Source of the DNA: SZAS-103 sp036496805
Lineage (GTDB): Bacteria > Pseudomonadota > Gammaproteobacteria > Xanthomonadales > Xanthomonadaceae
Length of the DNA: 64,000 nucleotides
Reading direction: 5' to 3'
Assembly: GCA_036496805.1 (NCBI GenBank)
Contig: DASXKN010000024.1
Location: forward strand, 1 to 64,000
Shown here: positions 37,913-46,800 of the stretch, one piece after another
How positions within the stretch are numbered: the first letter of the stretch is position 1
Layout of the letters: every line of letters begins with the position of its first letter
Notes under the pieces: generated by a model
What the model was told of the DNA's origin: nothing
Seen by the model: only the letters and a program-made list of their open reading frames with translations
The model's database searches: none
Program-made: the position numbers and the translations under genes

Positions 37913-39086
37913 CGATGACTCCCTTCTTGTCGAGATCGGTTGGATCGAGCACCTGCTGTTCCAGCTTGCGCCGGAACGCCTCCTGGCGGCGGGTGCGGTC
38001 CAGCACCTGGCCCTTGAGCTGGCCGCAGGCCGCGTCGATGTCGTCGCCACGGGTGCGGCGCACCGTGGTCAGTACATGGTTCTGCAGCAGCAACGTCTGG
38101 AAGTCGCGGATGTCGGCTTCCGGCGAACGCTCGTAGGACGTGCCCGGGAACGGGTTGAACGGGATCAGGTTGACCTTCGCCGTGTTCTCGCGCTGCAGCT
38201 TGGCATCGATGCCGCGCATCAGCCTGGCCAGCGCACGCGCGTGCTCGGGACGGTCGTTGACGCCCTTCATCATCGTGTATTCGAAGGTGATCGACGTCCG
38301 CGGCTTGCGCTGCGCGTAGCGCACGCACGCGGCCAGCAGTTCGGCGATCGGGAATTTCTTGTTGAGCGGCACCAGCGTATTGCGCAACTCATCGGTCGGT
38401 GCGTGCAGCGACACCGCCAGAGACACGTCGGATTCGGTCGAGAGCCGATCGATCATCGGCACCAGGCCGGCCGTCGACAGCGTGACGCGCTTGTTGGCGA
38501 GGCCGAAGCCGAGGTCGTCGCGCATGATGCCCATAGCGCGCACGACGTTGTCGAAGTTCAGCAACGGCTCGCCCATCCCCATCATGACGACATTGGTGAG
38601 CTTGCGCTGCCGGTGCGGCACGTTGCCCAGATGCTTCGCCGCGACCCAGACCTGGCCGATGATCTCGGCGGTCGAGAGGTTGCGGTTGAAACCCTGCGTG
38701 CCAGTCGAGCAGAACGTGCAGGCCAGGCCGCAGCCGACCTGCGAGGACACGCACAGCGTACCCCTGCCCTTGTCCGGGATGAACACGGCCTCGATGGCGC
38801 CGCCATCGGTGCCGAGCAGCCATTTGTGGGTGCCGTCGGCCGAAGGCTTGTCGAACATCACCTTCGGCGGTTCGACCACGCAGGCCGCCTGGAGCTTGGC
38901 GCGCAGCGCCTTGCCCAGGTCGGTCATCGCTTCGAAGTCGGTCTCGTGACGGTGGTAGATCCACTTCATCACCTGCTCGGCTCGATAGCGCGGCTCGCCG
39001 AGTCCGGCGAACAACGCGACCATGCCGGCCCGGTCAAGCTCGAGGAGATTGACCGGATGGGAGGCGGTTGTGGATTCGGTCGTCAT
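37899..39086 (-). CDS. rlmN: 23S rRNA A2503 / tRNA A37 C2-methyltransferase
   Basis: Radical-SAM enzyme that methylates C2 of A2503 in 23S rRNA and A37 in some tRNAs. The 395-residue protein has the cluster motif C119-x3-C123-x2-C126 (GCGLACTFCSTG), NVVMMGMGEPLLN and the GVND loop. The C-terminal catalytic Cys region is around GDDIDAACGQL. Its coding end overlaps pilW. Confidence 0.95.
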   Translation of the reverse strand: MTTESTTASHPVNLLELDRAGMVALFAGLGEPRYRAEQVMKWIYHRHETDFEAMTDLGKALRAKLQAACVVEPPKVMFDKPSADGTHKWLLGTDGGAIEAVFIPDKGRGTLCVSSQVGCGLACTFCSTGTQGFNRNLSTAEIIGQVWVAAKHLGNVPHRQRKLTNVVMMGMGEPLLNFDNVVRAMGIMRDDLGFGLANKRVTLSTAGLVPMIDRLSTESDVSLAVSLHAPTDELRNTLVPLNKKFPIAELLAACVRYAQRKPRTSITFEYTMMKGVNDRPEHARALARLMRGIDAKLQRENTAKVNLIPFNPFPGTSYERSPEADIRDFQTLLLQNHVLTTVRRTRGDDIDAACGQLKGQVLDRTRRQEAFRRKLEQQVLDPTDLDKKGVIDAAA

Positions 39087-39108
39087 GTCGGGCCAGGAAC
39101 GCTCCCGC

Positions 39109-39534
39109 TCAGCGCGGGCACAACTCCGTGGCGCTGAAGAAATACGCGCTTTCGATCGCCGCGTTCTCCAGCGAGTCCGAACCGTGCACCGCGTTGGCGT
39201 CGATCGACTGCGCGAAGTCGGCGCGGATCGTGCCCGGCGCGGCGTCCTTCGGGTTGGTGGCGCCCATCAGCTCGCGGTTCTTGAGCACCGCGCCCTCGCC
39301 CTCGAGGACCTGGATCATCACTGGACCGGAGCTCATGAACTCGACCAGGGCCTGGAAAAAGCCGCGCTCGCGGTGGACCGCGTAGAAACCCTCGGCTTCC
39401 TTGGTGGACAGGTGCTTCATCTTCGCGGCAACGACCTTCAGGCCGTTCTTCTCGAAGCGGGAATAGATCTCGCCAATGACGTTCTTGGCGACCGCATCCG
39501 GCTTGATGATCGACAACGTGCGCTCCAGCGCCAT
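39109..39534 (-). CDS. ndk: Nucleoside diphosphate kinase
   Basis: Transfers the gamma phosphate among NTPs and NDPs through a phosphohistidine. The 141-residue protein is full length, with MALERTLSIIKPDAV and the active-site His117 in NAVHGSDS. It is first in the ndk-rlmN-pilW-rodZ run, 22 bp from rlmN. Confidence 0.97.
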   Translation of the reverse strand: MALERTLSIIKPDAVAKNVIGEIYSRFEKNGLKVVAAKMKHLSTKEAEGFYAVHRERGFFQALVEFMSSGPVMIQVLEGEGAVLKNRELMGATNPKDAAPGTIRADFAQSIDANAVHGSDSLENAAIESAYFFSATELCPR

Positions 39535-39733
39535 GCAATGCTCCAGTGAAGGTAGGAAAAACAGTGGTTTGGAAATGATTCTTCAAACGGACATGCAGCG
39601 GCCATAGGCTGCATTCCGGGCGCGAAGGATACCACGCCGTCCCTTGTCCCATGGCCCTGCGACGGCTTTCTGACCGATGGACGAGGCTCCGGTTCACTTC
39701 CGGTTGCGACGGCATCCGGGGGCAGACAATCGC

Positions 39734-39775
39734 TTGACGGAGCGACGATCATCTGTTTACTTTAAACAATCGTTT
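39734..39775 (+). promoter_or_regulatory. Promoter with PsrA-like operator for the TetR-fad locus
   Basis: A -35-like TTGACG at 39734 and a -10-like TACTTT 18 bases later precede the TetR gene. The inverted repeat AAAC-AATC-GTTT at 39764-39775 overlaps the expected start of transcription. It fits the PsrA-type consensus GAAAC-N2-4-GTTTC of fatty-acid-responsive TetR proteins. This suggests autoregulation relieved by acyl ligands; it is an inference. Confidence 0.5.
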
Positions 39776-39792
39776 CAATCGGATGTTCCGCC

Positions 39793-40416
39793 GTGTCAGC
39801 GACCGTCCATTTCTCGACGAAGGAACGCATCCTCAGCGCCGCCGAGGACCTGTTCGCACAGTTCGGCTTCGCTGGCACCTCGTTGCGCCAGGTCACGAAC
39901 CACGCCGAGGTCAACATCGCGGCGGTCAACTACCACTTCGGCTCCAAGGAAAACCTCGTCGCAGAGGTTTTCCGGAGGCGCCTGGACGAGCTCAGCGAAA
40001 AGCGCCTGACCGCCCTGCGCGAGGCCACCCAGGAGCATCCCGGTGAACTGGAGCCGATCCTGTCGGCCTTCATCGAACCGGCCCTGGCCCTGACCCTCGA
40101 CCGCCACGGCGGCTCGGCCTTCGTGCGCGTGCTCGCCCGCGCCTACGCCGAAAAGAACGAACGCCTGCGCAAGTTCCTGTCCGACAACTACGGCCATGTG
40201 ATGCGGGAGTTCTCCAAGGCCATCGCCGCCTGCCTCCCCAATGTCAGCAAGGAAGAGTTGCACTGGCGGCTGGACTTCACCGCCGGGGCCCTGACCTATG
40301 CGATGGCCGACTTCGGGCTGATCCGCCGCCATGCCGGCATCTCCGAGAAGACCCATTGCCAGAAGGCTGCGACGGGCCTGATCCGGTTCGCGGCCGCTGG
40401 CTTGCGCGCACCCTGA
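39793..40416 (+). CDS. TetR-family regulator upstream of fadBA
   Basis: A 207-residue TetR repressor with an N-terminal HTH (TKERILSAAEDLFAQFGF, TSLRQVTNHAEVN, VNYHFGSKENL) and a C-terminal ligand domain similar in style to PsrA-type regulators. It begins at GTG 39793 downstream of the AAAC-N4-GTTT operator and 29 bp ahead of fadB on the same strand, so it probably controls this beta-oxidation locus. Confidence 0.85.
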   Translation: MSATVHFSTKERILSAAEDLFAQFGFAGTSLRQVTNHAEVNIAAVNYHFGSKENLVAEVFRRRLDELSEKRLTALREATQEHPGELEPILSAFIEPALALTLDRHGGSAFVRVLARAYAEKNERLRKFLSDNYGHVMREFSKAIAACLPNVSKEELHWRLDFTAGALTYAMADFGLIRRHAGISEKTHCQKAATGLIRFAAAGLRAP

Positions 40417-40445
40417 TCCACTAAAAATCAACTGGATAAAAGAAC

Positions 40446-42818
40446 ATGCCTAAGAAATTACTTGTGCGTCGCGCCGCCGTCCTGGGTGCAGGCGTCATGG
40501 GCGCGCAGATTGCCGCCCACCTGGCCAATGCCGGGGTCGACGTCATTCTGTTCGACCTGACCGCCAAGTCCGGCGACCCGAACGGCATCGTCCACAAGGC
40601 CATCGCCAACCTCGGCAAGCTCTCGCCGGCGCCGCTGGCGGCGAAGGACCGCGCGGCGGCGATCGTCGCGGCCAACTACGACCAGAACCTCGACCTGCTC
40701 AAGGGCTGCGACCTGATCGTCGAGGCCATCGCCGAGCGGCTGGACTGGAAGAAGGATCTCTACGCCAAGGTCGCCCCGAACGTGGCGCCGCATGCGATTC
40801 TCGCCTCCAACACCTCGGGCCTGTCGATCAATGCGCTCGCCGAGGTGCTGGATACCGCCCTGCACGAGCGTTTCTGCGGCCTGCACTTCTTCAACCCGCC
40901 CCGCTACATGCACCTCGCGGAGTTGATACCTTGCGCGAAGACTTCCCCGGAAGTACTTGACCAGCTTGAGACTTTCCTGACGACGACCCTCGGAAAAGGC
41001 GTGGTACGCGCCAAGGACACGCCGAACTTCATCGGCAATCGAATCGGTGTCTTCTCGATCCTCTCGACCATCCACCACACCCAGGCCTTCGGCCTCGGTT
41101 TCGACGCGGTGGACGCCCTGACCGGCCCCGCCATCGGCCGCCCGAAGTCGGCGACCTACCGCACCGCCGACGTGGTCGGCCTCGACACCATGGCCCACGT
41201 CATCCAGACCATGGCGGACACGTTGCCGGACGATCCCTGGCACCAGTACTTCGCGGTGCCCGAGCTGCTCAAGGCCCTGATCGCCCAGGGCGCGCTTGGC
41301 CAGAAGACCGGCGCGGGCTTCTATCGCAAGCCCGGCAAGGACATCGAGGTGCTGGACGTGGCCAGCAAGGCCTACCGCATCAGCGGTGGCGAAGTCGCAG
41401 CCGACGTCGGCGAGATGCTCAAGATCCGCAACCCGGTCGAAAAATTCGGCGCCCTGCGTGCCTCCGCCCTCCCGCAGGCGCAGTTTCTCTGGGCCCTGTT
41501 CCGCGACCTGTTCCACTACAGCGCCTATCACCTCGCTTCGATCGCCGACACCGCCCGCGACGTCGACTTCGCGATCCGCTGGGGCTACGGCTGGAAGCTC
41601 GGCCCGTTCGAGACCTGGCAGTCCGCAGGCTGGAAGCAGGTCGCCGGCTGGATCGCCGAGGACATTGCCGCCGGCAAGGCGATGTCCAGCGCGCCCCTGC
41701 CCGCCTGGGTGATGGACGGCCGCGATGGCGTCCATGGCAGGGACGGCAGCTACAGCCCGGCGAAGAACGCCGCCCTGCCGCGCTCGTCCTTGCCGGTGTA
41801 CCAGCGCCAGCGCTTCCCCGATCCGCTGCTCGGAGAGAAGTTCGTGTCCGGCGAGACGGTGTTCGAGACCGACGCCGTGCGCATGTGGCACGACGGAGAC
41901 GGCATCGCCGTGGTTGGCTTCAAGACCAAGATGCACACCGTCAACGACGGCGTGCTCGACGGCCTGCAGAAGGCGGTCGCCACCGCCGAGCAGGATTTCG
42001 CCGGCCTCGTGCTCTGGCAGGACAGCGAACCGTTCTCCGCCGGCGCCGACCTCAAGGGCGCGATGGGCCTGCTGCAGGCCGGCAGGGTCGCCGACTTCGA
42101 CGCGATGATCGCCAACTTCCAGGCGACCAGCATGCGCCTGAAGTACGCGCAGGTGCCGGTCGTCGCGGCCGTGCGCGGCATGGCGTTCGGCGGCGGCTGC
42201 GAATTCCAGATGCACAGCGCGCGCACCGTGGCTGCGCTGGAGAGCTACATTGGGCTGGTCGAAGCCGGCGTCGGCCTCTTGCCGGGCGGCGGCGGACTCA
42301 AGGAGATTGCCACCCGTGCCGGCATGGCCGCCGGCCAGGGCGGCGACGTGTTCGCCCAGCTCAAGCCGTATTTCGAGACGGTGGCGATGGCCAAGGTTTC
42401 GGCCTCGGCGCTGGAAGCCAGGGAGATGGGTCTGCTGCGCAAGGACGACGTGGTCGTATTCCACGCCCACGAGCTGCTCCACGTTGCCAAGGCGCAGGTG
42501 CGAGCGTTGGCCGAGTCCGGCTATCGCCCACCGCTGCCGGCGCGGCAGATCCCGGTCGCCGGCGATGTCGGCATCGCGACGTTCAAGATGCTGCTGGTGA
42601 ACATGCTCGAAGGCCGCTTCGTGTCGAAGCACGACTTCGAGGTCGCCAGCCGCATCGCCACCGTGATGTGCGGCGGCGCGGTCGATCGTGGCTCGCTGGT
42701 GGACGAGGACTGGCTGCTTCGCCTCGAACGCGAGCATTTCGTCGCGCTGGCGCAGATGCCGAAGACGCAGGAGCGCATCGTGCACACGCTCACCACCGGC
42801 AAACCACTGCGGAATTGA
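40446..42818 (+). CDS. 3-hydroxyacyl-CoA dehydrogenase / enoyl-CoA hydratase (FadB/FadN type)
   Basis: Bifunctional beta-oxidation enzyme. The 790-residue protein has the dehydrogenase first (Rossmann GAGVMGAQIAAHLANAG near residue 13; FFNPPRYMHLAELIP; TPNFIGNRIG) and a crotonase domain after about residue 470 (SAGADLKGAM, AVRGMAFGGGCEF, GLLPGGGG). This order is that of B. subtilis FadN and is opposite to E. coli FadB. Partner thiolase follows 161 bp downstream. Confidence 0.92.
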   Translation: MPKKLLVRRAAVLGAGVMGAQIAAHLANAGVDVILFDLTAKSGDPNGIVHKAIANLGKLSPAPLAAKDRAAAIVAANYDQNLDLLKGCDLIVEAIAERLDWKKDLYAKVAPNVAPHAILASNTSGLSINALAEVLDTALHERFCGLHFFNPPRYMHLAELIPCAKTSPEVLDQLETFLTTTLGKGVVRAKDTPNFIGNRIGVFSILSTIHHTQAFGLGFDAVDALTGPAIGRPKSATYRTADVVGLDTMAHVIQTMADTLPDDPWHQYFAVPELLKALIAQGALGQKTGAGFYRKPGKDIEVLDVASKAYRISGGEVAADVGEMLKIRNPVEKFGALRASALPQAQFLWALFRDLFHYSAYHLASIADTARDVDFAIRWGYGWKLGPFETWQSAGWKQVAGWIAEDIAAGKAMSSAPLPAWVMDGRDGVHGRDGSYSPAKNAALPRSSLPVYQRQRFPDPLLGEKFVSGETVFETDAVRMWHDGDGIAVVGFKTKMHTVNDGVLDGLQKAVATAEQDFAGLVLWQDSEPFSAGADLKGAMGLLQAGRVADFDAMIANFQATSMRLKYAQVPVVAAVRGMAFGGGCEFQMHSARTVAALESYIGLVEAGVGLLPGGGGLKEIATRAGMAAGQGGDVFAQLKPYFETVAMAKVSASALEAREMGLLRKDDVVVFHAHELLHVAKAQVRALAESGYRPPLPARQIPVAGDVGIATFKMLLVNMLEGRFVSKHDFEVASRIATVMCGGAVDRGSLVDEDWLLRLEREHFVALAQMPKTQERIVHTLTTGKPLRN

Positions 42819-42856
42819 TCGATGAAGAAGATTGGGCATCCTGCCGCAACTTCTTC

Positions 42857-42890
42857 GCCGCAGTCGAAAAGCGTCGTTTTCGACTGCGGC
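42857..42890 (+). other. 14-bp perfect hairpin between fadB and fadA
   Basis: GCCGCAGTCGAAAA and TTTTCGACTGCGGC form a perfect 14-bp stem around GCGTCG. No U-run follows, so it is unlikely to be a simple terminator. It may tune the fadB:fadA transcript ratio by partial termination or RNA end protection. Confidence 0.6.
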
Positions 42891-42979
42891 CGCGGCATTG
42901 CCAAGGCAACGCCGCGACGGCACATCCATGTGCCTTCAACAGAAGGCTTCGGCCACGAACCGGTTTTTGGAGAATCCCG

Positions 42980-44185
42980 ATGACCAAGCAGATCCAGGAC
43001 GCCTACATCGTCGCCGCCACCCGCACCCCGGTCGGCAAGGCTCCGCGCGGCGTGTTCCGCAACACCCGCCCCGACGAGATGCTCGCGCACGCCTTGCGCG
43101 CCGTCGTCGCGCAGGCGCCGGGCATCGACGCATCGCGCATCGGCGACATCGTGATCGGCTGCGCCATGCCCGAGGGCGAGCAAGGCATGAACGTCGCCCG
43201 CATCGCCGCCCTGCTCGCCGACCTGCCGGACACGGTGGCCGCGCAGACCATCAATCGCTTCTGCTCGTCGGGCCTGCAGGCGGTCGCAATGGCAGCCGAC
43301 CGCATCCGCCTCGGCGAAGCCGACCTGATGCTCGCAGGTGGCACCGAATCGATGTCGATGGTGCCGATGATGGGCAACAAGGTCGCGCTCAGCCCGCAGG
43401 TATTCGCCGACAACCACGTCGCGATCGCCTACGGCATGGGCATCACTGCCGAAAAGGTCGCTGAGGAATGGAAGGTTTCGCGGACCGACCAGGACGCGTT
43501 CGCGGTCGCCTCGCACCGGAAGGCGCTCGCCGCGATCGCCGCCGGCGAATTCCGCGACGAGATCACGCCGTACAACATCGTCTCGCATATTCCCGACATC
43601 GCCGGCAACACCGTGCGCGTGCGTGAAGCCCTGGTCGATACCGACGAAGGCCCACGCGTGGACACGACGCTCGAAGGCCTGGGCAAGCTGAAGCCGGTGT
43701 TTCGCAATGGCCAGTTTGGTGGCACCGTCACCGCCGGCAATTCCTCGCAGATGTCGGACGGGGCGGCGGCAGTGCTGCTCGCATCCGAGTCGGCGATCAA
43801 GGAATACGGGTTGAAGCCATTGGCGCGCTTCGCGGGCTTCGCCGTTGCCGGCGTGCGTCCCGAGGTCATGGGCATCGGCCCGATCGCGGCGATCCCCAAG
43901 GTGCTCTCGCAAGCCGGCCTGTCGAAGGACCAGCTCGACTGGATCGAGCTCAACGAAGCCTTCGCCGCGCAGGCGCTCGCGGTCATCCGCGATGTCGGCC
44001 TCGATCCTGCAAAGGTGAATCCGCTCGGAGGCGCGATCGCGCTCGGCCATCCACTCGGAGCCACTGGCGCGATCCGGACCGCGACCCTCGTCCATGGCTT
44101 GCGTCGTCGCGGTCAGAAGTACGGCATGGTCACCATGTGCATCGGTACCGGCATGGGCGCGGCGGGCCTTTTCGAAGCACTCTAG
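42980..44185 (+). CDS. fadA: Acetyl-CoA C-acyltransferase (3-ketoacyl-CoA thiolase)
   Basis: Cleaves 3-ketoacyl-CoA to acetyl-CoA and a shortened acyl-CoA. The 401-residue protein has the nucleophile Cys95 in NRFCSSGLQA, the His in ALGHPLGATG and the second Cys in CIGTGMGAAG. GGAG precedes ATG 42980. It forms the thiolase partner of the FadN-type enzyme upstream. Confidence 0.94.
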   Translation: MTKQIQDAYIVAATRTPVGKAPRGVFRNTRPDEMLAHALRAVVAQAPGIDASRIGDIVIGCAMPEGEQGMNVARIAALLADLPDTVAAQTINRFCSSGLQAVAMAADRIRLGEADLMLAGGTESMSMVPMMGNKVALSPQVFADNHVAIAYGMGITAEKVAEEWKVSRTDQDAFAVASHRKALAAIAAGEFRDEITPYNIVSHIPDIAGNTVRVREALVDTDEGPRVDTTLEGLGKLKPVFRNGQFGGTVTAGNSSQMSDGAAAVLLASESAIKEYGLKPLARFAGFAVAGVRPEVMGIGPIAAIPKVLSQAGLSKDQLDWIELNEAFAAQALAVIRDVGLDPAKVNPLGGAIALGHPLGATGAIRTATLVHGLRRRGQKYGMVTMCIGTGMGAAGLFEAL

Positions 44186-44351
44186 AACGCCGCAGCTGCT
44201 CGACTGCGTTGAAGGCCGGACCGATCCGGCCTTCGCTTGACCTGGATCAGTCGCAAGGCCGCGCCGACCGCGGAACATGGCCGCGTGCGCGAAGCATCGA
44301 ACCTGCGAACCATCCCGCTCTCCGCGGGTTCCTCCGCGCCGGGGTCAGCGC

Positions 44352-44395
44352 TTGACGGGCTCAGGTTAATTCATATATGTTTTATCTGAATTAAC
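44352..44395 (+). promoter_or_regulatory. Promoter with inverted-repeat operator for the porin gene
   Basis: TTGACG at 44352 and TATATG at 44374 (16-bp spacer) form a good sigma-70 promoter. A perfect 9-bp inverted repeat, GTTAATTCA (44365) and TGAATTAAC (44387), straddles the -10 box, so a dimeric repressor bound there would block transcription. The rest of 44186-44474 contains no gene. Confidence 0.55.
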
Positions 44396-44474
44396 GTTGA
44401 CCGATTCGACGCGACCGCCGCCCGGCTCGCGATGCCTTCGTGCGGTTCGTCCCTCTGCTGACAGGAGTTTTGCC

Positions 44475-45794
44475 ATGCGCGTTTCCTTCCTCACCGCTTC
44501 CATCGCCATCGCGCTTGTCGCGACGAGCCTCGACGCGACCGCTGCCGATGCCGACGGCACGGCAACTCCCGCGACGACAGCCCGCCATCGCCACCACAAG
44601 GCGGCGCAGAACGCCGCACCTGCGCCGGCCGGTCCGAACATGCAAGCCGAGCTGGCCATGCGCGACCAGGAGATCGCCGACCTCAAGAATGCGCTCGCGA
44701 GCGTCGAGGCCAAGGTCGGCGAGCTCGAGCAGCGCACCAACGCGCAGTCGGACATCAACGTGGCTACCCAGCAGAACGTCGAGAAGCTGCAGGCCGACGC
44801 ACCCAGGGTCGACAAGCTGGCCAGGCTCGTCAACGACACCACCGTCGGCGGCCGCGTGTTCATCGATATCAGCGACTTCGACCGCGAGAAGAACGGCGTC
44901 AAATCCAGCACCAACGGCGATGGCCTCGACGTCAAGCGCGGCTACCTGACGGTCAACCACAGCTTCAACGATACCTGGTCGGCCAGCCTGATCACCGACT
45001 TCAACTACGCCACCGCCGACAGCGAGACCCAGCTGTTCATCAAGAACCTGTACCTGCAGGGCAAGTTCGACGACGCCTTCGTGTTCCGCGCCGGCGCGCT
45101 GCCGATGGCATGGACGCCCTATGTCGAGAATTTCTACGGTTATCGCTATGTCGAGAACACCCTGATCGACAAGGGCGTCCAGGCCACCAAGCAGTCCTTC
45201 GGCAATACCGCCGACTGGGGCCTGAGCGCCGGCGGCAAGCTCGCCGACGGCATGCTCGACTACCAGGCGAACGTGGTGAACGGCGGCGGCTACAAGAACC
45301 CGACCCGCAGCAAGGGCATGGACTTCGAGGGCCGCGTGGCGTTCTCGCCGATCGACCACACCGCGATCGCGATCGGCGGCTACTCGGGCGACCTCGGCCA
45401 GGACACCGAGACGACCCCGGCCAAGCACACCGCCAGCCGCGTCGACGCCATGGTCGCCTACGCCGACGGCAACAACCGCCTCGGCGCCGAATACTTCCAG
45501 GCCAACAACTGGACCGCCGTGACCACCATCGCCAAGGACAAGGCCGACGGTTACTCGCTCTGGGGCAGCTACGGCTTCACCAATGCGTTCAGCCTGTTCG
45601 GCCGTTACGACAGCATCAAGCCGAACAAGGACACCGACGCCAGCCTGCGCGACAAGTACTACAACCTCGGCGTGCAGTGGGACGTCCGCAAGGGCATCAA
45701 GGTCGCGGCGGTCTACAAGAACGACGACCTGAAGGACGACGCCAACGAAACCCGCACGAAGGAATTCGGCATCTTCGGCGACATCTCCTTCTGA
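44475..45794 (+). CDS. Outer membrane porin, phosphate-selective porin O/P-like
   Basis: A 439-residue outer-membrane protein. A signal peptide (about 1-23) is followed by a His/Ala/Pro-rich stretch, a coiled coil (about 55-110, EIADLKNALASVEAKVGEL), then a beta-barrel with alternating strands and an ending in FGDISF, a terminal Phe typical of barrels. The coiled-coil-plus-barrel layout matches PorO/P-like porins; the substrate cannot be read. AGGAG seven bases before ATG 44475 fixes the start. It is monocistronic, with its own promoter and terminator. Confidence 0.82.
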   Translation: MRVSFLTASIAIALVATSLDATAADADGTATPATTARHRHHKAAQNAAPAPAGPNMQAELAMRDQEIADLKNALASVEAKVGELEQRTNAQSDINVATQQNVEKLQADAPRVDKLARLVNDTTVGGRVFIDISDFDREKNGVKSSTNGDGLDVKRGYLTVNHSFNDTWSASLITDFNYATADSETQLFIKNLYLQGKFDDAFVFRAGALPMAWTPYVENFYGYRYVENTLIDKGVQATKQSFGNTADWGLSAGGKLADGMLDYQANVVNGGGYKNPTRSKGMDFEGRVAFSPIDHTAIAIGGYSGDLGQDTETTPAKHTASRVDAMVAYADGNNRLGAEYFQANNWTAVTTIAKDKADGYSLWGSYGFTNAFSLFGRYDSIKPNKDTDASLRDKYYNLGVQWDVRKGIKVAAVYKNDDLKDDANETRTKEFGIFGDISF

Positions 45795-45818
45795 CCACAC
45801 GCGGCGTCGTCCAGAAAG

Positions 45819-45850
45819 CGGAACGGCGGGCCCAGGCCCGCCGTTCCGTT
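45819..45850 (+). terminator. Intrinsic terminator between porin and galU
   Basis: CGGAACGGCGGGC and GCCCGCCGTTCCG form a perfect 13-bp stem with a 4-nt loop followed by TTAT. It lies between the convergent porin and galU genes and could serve both. Confidence 0.8.
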
Positions 45851-45876
45851 ATGCGCATGCCGCATGGAGGCTTCGG

Positions 45877-46800
45877 CTATGGCGAATCCTCGACACCGAG
45901 TTCCTCGAGCGCTTTCTGCATCGACATGCGCGCCGGCTCGCTGAGCACCTCGTGGTCGAGCGCGAAGCGGATGGTCGCCTCGACCAGGCCGATGTGGGTG
46001 CCGCAGTCGAAGCGCGTTCCCTTGAAGCGGTACGCGTTGACCGTGCGCTCCGCCAGCAGCGCGGCGATCGCGTCGGTCAGCTGGATCTCGCCGCCCTTGC
46101 CGGGCCGGGTCGATTCGAGCAGGTCGAAGATCCGCGGATCTAGGACGTAGCGCCCGACCACCGCCAGCGTGCTCGGCGCAACCGACGGATCGGGTTTCTC
46201 GACCATGGCCGTGATCCGGCCGCTGCGACCGTTGAAGGCGTCGGTGGCGACGATGCCGTAGCTGCCGGTCTGCTCGCGCGGCACCTGCTGCACGGCGATC
46301 ACGCTGCACTGCTGCTGCTCGGCGAGATCGGCCATCTGCCCCAGCGCACCCTGTCCGCGGTTCCAGATCAGGTCGTCGGGCAACATCACCGCGAACGGCT
46401 CGTCGCCGACCACCGACTTGGCGCAGAGCACGGCGTGCCCGAGGCCCAGCGCCTCGGTCTGGGTCACGAAGATGGCGCGGACGCCGTTCGGCAGCACGTC
46501 GCGCACGCGTTGCAGCAACTCGTGCTTGCCGGTGATCTCCAGCCGATGTTCGAGTTCGTACGCCTTGTCGAAATAATCGGCGACGGCGTGCTTGTAGCGG
46601 TTGGTGACGAACACCAGGGTGTCGCAGCCGGCTTCGATCGCCTCGTCCACCGCGTACTGGATCAGCGGCTTGTCGATGATCGGCAACATCTCTTTCGGCA
46701 CCGTCTTGGTGGCCGGCAGGAAGCGCGTGCCGAGTCCCGCGACCGGGAATACCGCCTTGCGGATGCGGGGCAATCTGGGTGTTGCGGATGCAGCGGTCAT
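45877..46800 (-). CDS. galU: UTP-glucose-1-phosphate uridylyltransferase
   Basis: Makes UDP-glucose for polysaccharide and LPS synthesis. The 307-residue protein begins with the signature VAGLGTRFLPATKTVPKEM (residues about 20-38) and has LPDDLIWNR, GRYVL and GTRFDCGTHIG. The ATG overlaps the stop of the upstream dehydratase gene (ATGA), so it is coupled to it. Confidence 0.95.
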   Translation of the reverse strand: MTAASATPRLPRIRKAVFPVAGLGTRFLPATKTVPKEMLPIIDKPLIQYAVDEAIEAGCDTLVFVTNRYKHAVADYFDKAYELEHRLEITGKHELLQRVRDVLPNGVRAIFVTQTEALGLGHAVLCAKSVVGDEPFAVMLPDDLIWNRGQGALGQMADLAEQQQCSVIAVQQVPREQTGSYGIVATDAFNGRSGRITAMVEKPDPSVAPSTLAVVGRYVLDPRIFDLLESTRPGKGGEIQLTDAIAALLAERTVNAYRFKGTRFDCGTHIGLVEATIRFALDHEVLSEPARMSMQKALEELGVEDSP

